A DNA stretch of 15,054 nt from Dehalococcoidales bacterium (GTDB lineage Bacteria; Chloroflexota; Dehalococcoidia; Dehalococcoidales; UBA5627): positions 1-15,054 of the forward strand of contig JAAYAZ010000095.1 in the NCBI GenBank assembly GCA_012719115.1, read 5' to 3'. The translations under genes were made by a program, and so were the position numbers. The first letter of the stretch is position 1. Each line of letters starts with the position of its first letter. The notes under the pieces are model-generated. The model was not told the DNA's origin, ran no database searches, and saw only the letters and a list, made by a program, of their open reading frames with translations. Below are positions 13,423 through 15,054 of this stretch, in pieces.

Positions 13423-14430
13423 ATGCTGTATATTCTTGCCGGACCGGATGATTTTTCGCGCACCGAAGCCCTTGCCGAGATTAAAAAGGGGCTGGGTGAT
13501 GCCTCTATGTTGTCTTCCAACACCAGCGTTTTCGACGGGAAAAAAACTACTCCCGGTGAACTGGCTGCTGTCGCTCAGGCGATGCCGTTTTTATCGGAAA
13601 AACGGCTTATAATCGTTGAAGGATTGCTGGAAAGGTTCAGCTCCGATGCTCCCAAAAGCAGGGGCAAGAAAACTACCCGCACGTCTGCAAAACAAAACGA
13701 TATCGAATCGTATATCAAGATATTTACCGGTCTTCCGGAGAGCACTGTCGCCGTGCTGATAGATGGAGAAATGGGCAAAAACAATCCTCTCTTTAATGGT
13801 ATATCGGAAAAAGCCAAAGTCAGCTCATTCCCGCTTTTGAAAGGTGAGAAATTGACGCAGTGGATAAAGAAGCGGGTCGCCAAAGAGGGAGGTAAAATCT
13901 CTCCCGAGGCGGTCAGATTGCTTGAAAAACAGGTGGGGGGCGATTTATGGGTGATGTCAGAAGAAATCGCCAAGCTGTCAACCTATGCTCTGGGACGGCA
14001 AATCGAAGTGGAAGATATAAAAAAGCTGGTGGGGTATACCAGGCAGGCTAACATCTTCAATATGGTGGATGCAGTGCTCGGTTTTAAAGCAGGGGTGGGC
14101 CAGCAGATGCTGCAGCAATTGATGCTTGAAGGTATGGCTCCCCCGCAAATCCTTTTTATGATTTCGCGGCAGGTGCGCCTGATGATACAGGTTAAAGCAA
14201 TGTTAAAAGAAAGAAAGCCGCAGTCCGAAATGCAAATGAAGCTCGGTTTGAACAGTGATTTCGTATGGCATAAAACGCTGGAACAGAGCAATATGTATTC
14301 TTTCGAGAGGCTGAAGGAACTGTATCATAAATTGCTGGATACCGATGTTGCTATCAAGACCGGCAGATACAATGACGAACTGGCTCTGAATATCCTGATT
14401 GCCGAGATGTGCACGACCAAGACGGGATAG
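13423..14430 (+). CDS. holA: DNA polymerase III delta subunit
   Basis: Clamp-loader subunit that opens the beta sliding clamp for loading onto DNA. The 335-residue protein has the usual length and layout: an N-terminal AAA+-like domain with MLYILAGPDDF at the start, a disordered basic stretch (about 77-92, KSRGKKTTRTSAK) replacing the more compact loop of many homologues, the middle helical domain (about 145-210, with KGEKLTQWIKKRV and LEKQVGGDLW) and a C-terminal collar domain (about 215-335, with ANIFNMVDAVL and DTDVAIKTGRYNDELALNIL). No nucleotide-binding motif is expected in delta. The ATG lacks a Shine-Dalgarno and lies about 10 nt after a -10 box, so the mRNA may be leaderless. It is transcribed alone; a composite repeat follows. 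Confidence 0.94.
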   Translation: MLYILAGPDDFSRTEALAEIKKGLGDASMLSSNTSVFDGKKTTPGELAAVAQAMPFLSEKRLIIVEGLLERFSSDAPKSRGKKTTRTSAKQNDIESYIKIFTGLPESTVAVLIDGEMGKNNPLFNGISEKAKVSSFPLLKGEKLTQWIKKRVAKEGGKISPEAVRLLEKQVGGDLWVMSEEIAKLSTYALGRQIEVEDIKKLVGYTRQANIFNMVDAVLGFKAGVGQQMLQQLMLEGMAPPQILFMISRQVRLMIQVKAMLKERKPQSEMQMKLGLNSDFVWHKTLEQSNMYSFERLKELYHKLLDTDVAIKTGRYNDELALNILIAEMCTTKTG

Positions 14431-14452
14431 AAAACTGTCCGTATTTCTTTTT

Positions 14453-14557
14453 CCCTCATCAGTCTCACTGCGTTCGACAGCTTCCCCCAAGGGAAGCCTG
14501 AAATATGTCCCGACTTGTCGGGATGGCATCCTGATAAATCCGGATGACAGATGAGGG
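14453..14557. repeat. composite multi-hairpin intergenic repeat
   Basis: An outer 8-bp inverted repeat, CCCTCATC (14453-14460) and GATGAGGG (14550-14557), encloses three further stems: GCTTCCC/GGGAAGC (14480-14486, 14491-14497), TCCCGAC/GTCGGGA (14508-14514, 14517-14523) and CATCC/GGATG (14527-14531, 14542-14546). A weak GTC/GAC pairing may add a fourth arm (14462-14477). The whole folds as a multi-branched structure of 105 bp. It lies between holA and the next promoter. This style of element is known as dispersed intergenic repeats in several phyla. The frames that cross it are not credible genes. Confidence 0.7.
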
Positions 14558-14582
14558 TCAGCATTGTTCTGTTTGCACTCTA

Positions 14583-14611
14583 TTGACTTGTGTGAATATC
14601 GGACATATAAT
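14583..14611 (+). promoter_or_regulatory. sigma-70-type promoter of the 14656 gene
   Basis: TTGACT (14583-14588) and a perfect TATAAT (14606-14611) are spaced 17 bp apart, among the best matches in the window. The predicted start near 14618 gives a leader of about 38 nt. Confidence 0.65.
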
Positions 14612-14655
14612 GCCATCAACCCTTGAATTGAGTAACCGAATGCAGGGGAAATAAT

Positions 14656-14880
14656 ATGAGAGCATTTTTTGGTAGATTTTTTAAAATATCGGGTTCTTTA
14701 ATTTTATTGCTTACTATATCGTATGTTGTAATATCTATAATTACATCGCTCACTTCTGATATACGTGTTCATTCTACTCCTCTCGGTTCTGATAATTTAT
14801 TCTATGTTAGTATAGTCTTGGGATTAATATTTATCGGGATAGGGAGTGTGCTGAATAAATCCAAATCTCCGGATAAATAA
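14656..14880 (+). CDS. small two-pass membrane protein, 74 aa
   Basis: I do not recognise the family. The 74-residue product has a basic N-terminus (MRAFFGRFFK), a first hydrophobic helix (about 11-31), a short polar loop (about 32-46), a second hydrophobic helix (about 47-65), and a basic tail NKSKSPDK. By the positive-inside rule both ends face the cytoplasm. AGGGG lies 7 nt before the ATG, and a near-consensus promoter lies upstream. It is unlikely to be co-transcribed with alaS, which has its own promoter. Neither charge pattern nor context reveals a function; it could be a small stress or transporter-associated membrane protein. Confidence 0.75.
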   Translation: MRAFFGRFFKISGSLILLLTISYVVISIITSLTSDIRVHSTPLGSDNLFYVSIVLGLIFIGIGSVLNKSKSPDK

Positions 14881-14937
14881 CAAACTTGCCCCGTTAACAT
14901 CCAACCTTTTTCAGTCGGATTGTATTCATATCCTAAA

Positions 14938-14966
14938 TTGACAGAAACCATTCCTTAAATTACAAT
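14938..14966 (+). promoter_or_regulatory. sigma-70-type promoter of alaS
   Basis: A perfect TTGACA (14938-14943) and TACAAT (14961-14966) are spaced 17 bp apart. The predicted start near 14973 leaves only about 5 nt before the ATG at 14978, or about 11 nt before the ATG at 14984. Confidence 0.65.
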
Positions 14967-14977
14967 CATATTCTATT

Positions 14978-15054
14978 ATGAGTATGACAGGCGATAACAT
15001 CAGGGAAAGCTTTTTACGTTACTTTGAGGAAAAAGGGCATAAAATAATGCCCAG
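14978..15054 (+). CDS. alaS: Alanyl-tRNA synthetase (partial, first 25 codons)
   Basis: Charges tRNA-Ala with alanine in the cytoplasm. Only 25 codons are present before the right edge, but they match the conserved AlaS N-terminus closely: GDNIRESFLRYF then EEKGHKIMP, the start of the class II catalytic domain. Two ATG codons, 14978 and 14984, are possible starts; the second would begin MTGDNIR. Neither has a Shine-Dalgarno. A consensus-like promoter ends 11 nt before the first ATG, so the transcript is probably nearly leaderless. The rest lies beyond the window, so catalytic and editing motifs cannot be checked. Confidence 0.88.
   Translation, partial: MSMTGDNIRESFLRYFEEKGHKIMP

Noticed and set aside
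14203..14619. 138-residue minus-strand frame across the end of holA and the composite repeat
   Set aside because: Half is antisense to holA and half is translation of palindromic repeat; no Shine-Dalgarno or recognisable domain.

Overview
The window reads as a chromosomal housekeeping segment from a bacterium of moderate GC (roughly mid-40s percent by eye). The RemA-Gmk pair, the K+ uptake cluster with separate RCK-type subunits, the divergent PhoU-like/PiT pair and the style of the intergenic palindromic repeats suggest Chloroflexota, most likely Dehalococcoidia. That placement is an inference from gene content and protein style, not from a marker-gene tree. No phage, transposase, CRISPR array, tRNA or rRNA was recognised.

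Left part (1-3093): a competence operon on the minus strand, comEA then comEC. comEC runs off the left edge. A small unrecognised gene (2830-3093, plus) diverges from comEA, and the comEA promoter lies inside the leader of that gene.

K+ uptake (3099-7718, minus): a two-unit RCK protein (TrkA) and the TrkH channel subunit form one block. A 250-bp gap holds a second promoter overlapped by an inverted repeat. Three more genes follow: a universal stress protein, an RCK_N-only protein and a full-length single TrkA. An intrinsic terminator ends the cluster and lies antisense to the last codons of the converging gene at 2830-3093.

Phosphate (8087-9707, plus): a PhoU-like DUF47 protein overlaps a PiT-type phosphate permease by 8 nt. 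It is divergent from the trkA operon across a 368-bp shared regulatory region. The permease gene converges with remA-gmk (minus), leaving only 6 bp between stop codons.

Right part: remA-gmk; a 521-bp gene-free stretch packed with small inverted repeats; a YchF-like protein whose nucleotide-binding motifs are altered; a small HEAT-like protein; a divergent, well-signalled gene for a 92-residue Ig-like protein; holA (DNA polymerase III delta); a composite multi-hairpin repeat; a 74-residue membrane protein; and the first 25 codons of alaS.

Two modes of translation start seem to coexist. Several genes have strong Shine-Dalgarno sites (comEA, 2830, 12541, 12912). Others (usp, holA, alaS) have a good -10 box within about 25 nt of the start codon and no Shine-Dalgarno, which implies very short or absent leaders.
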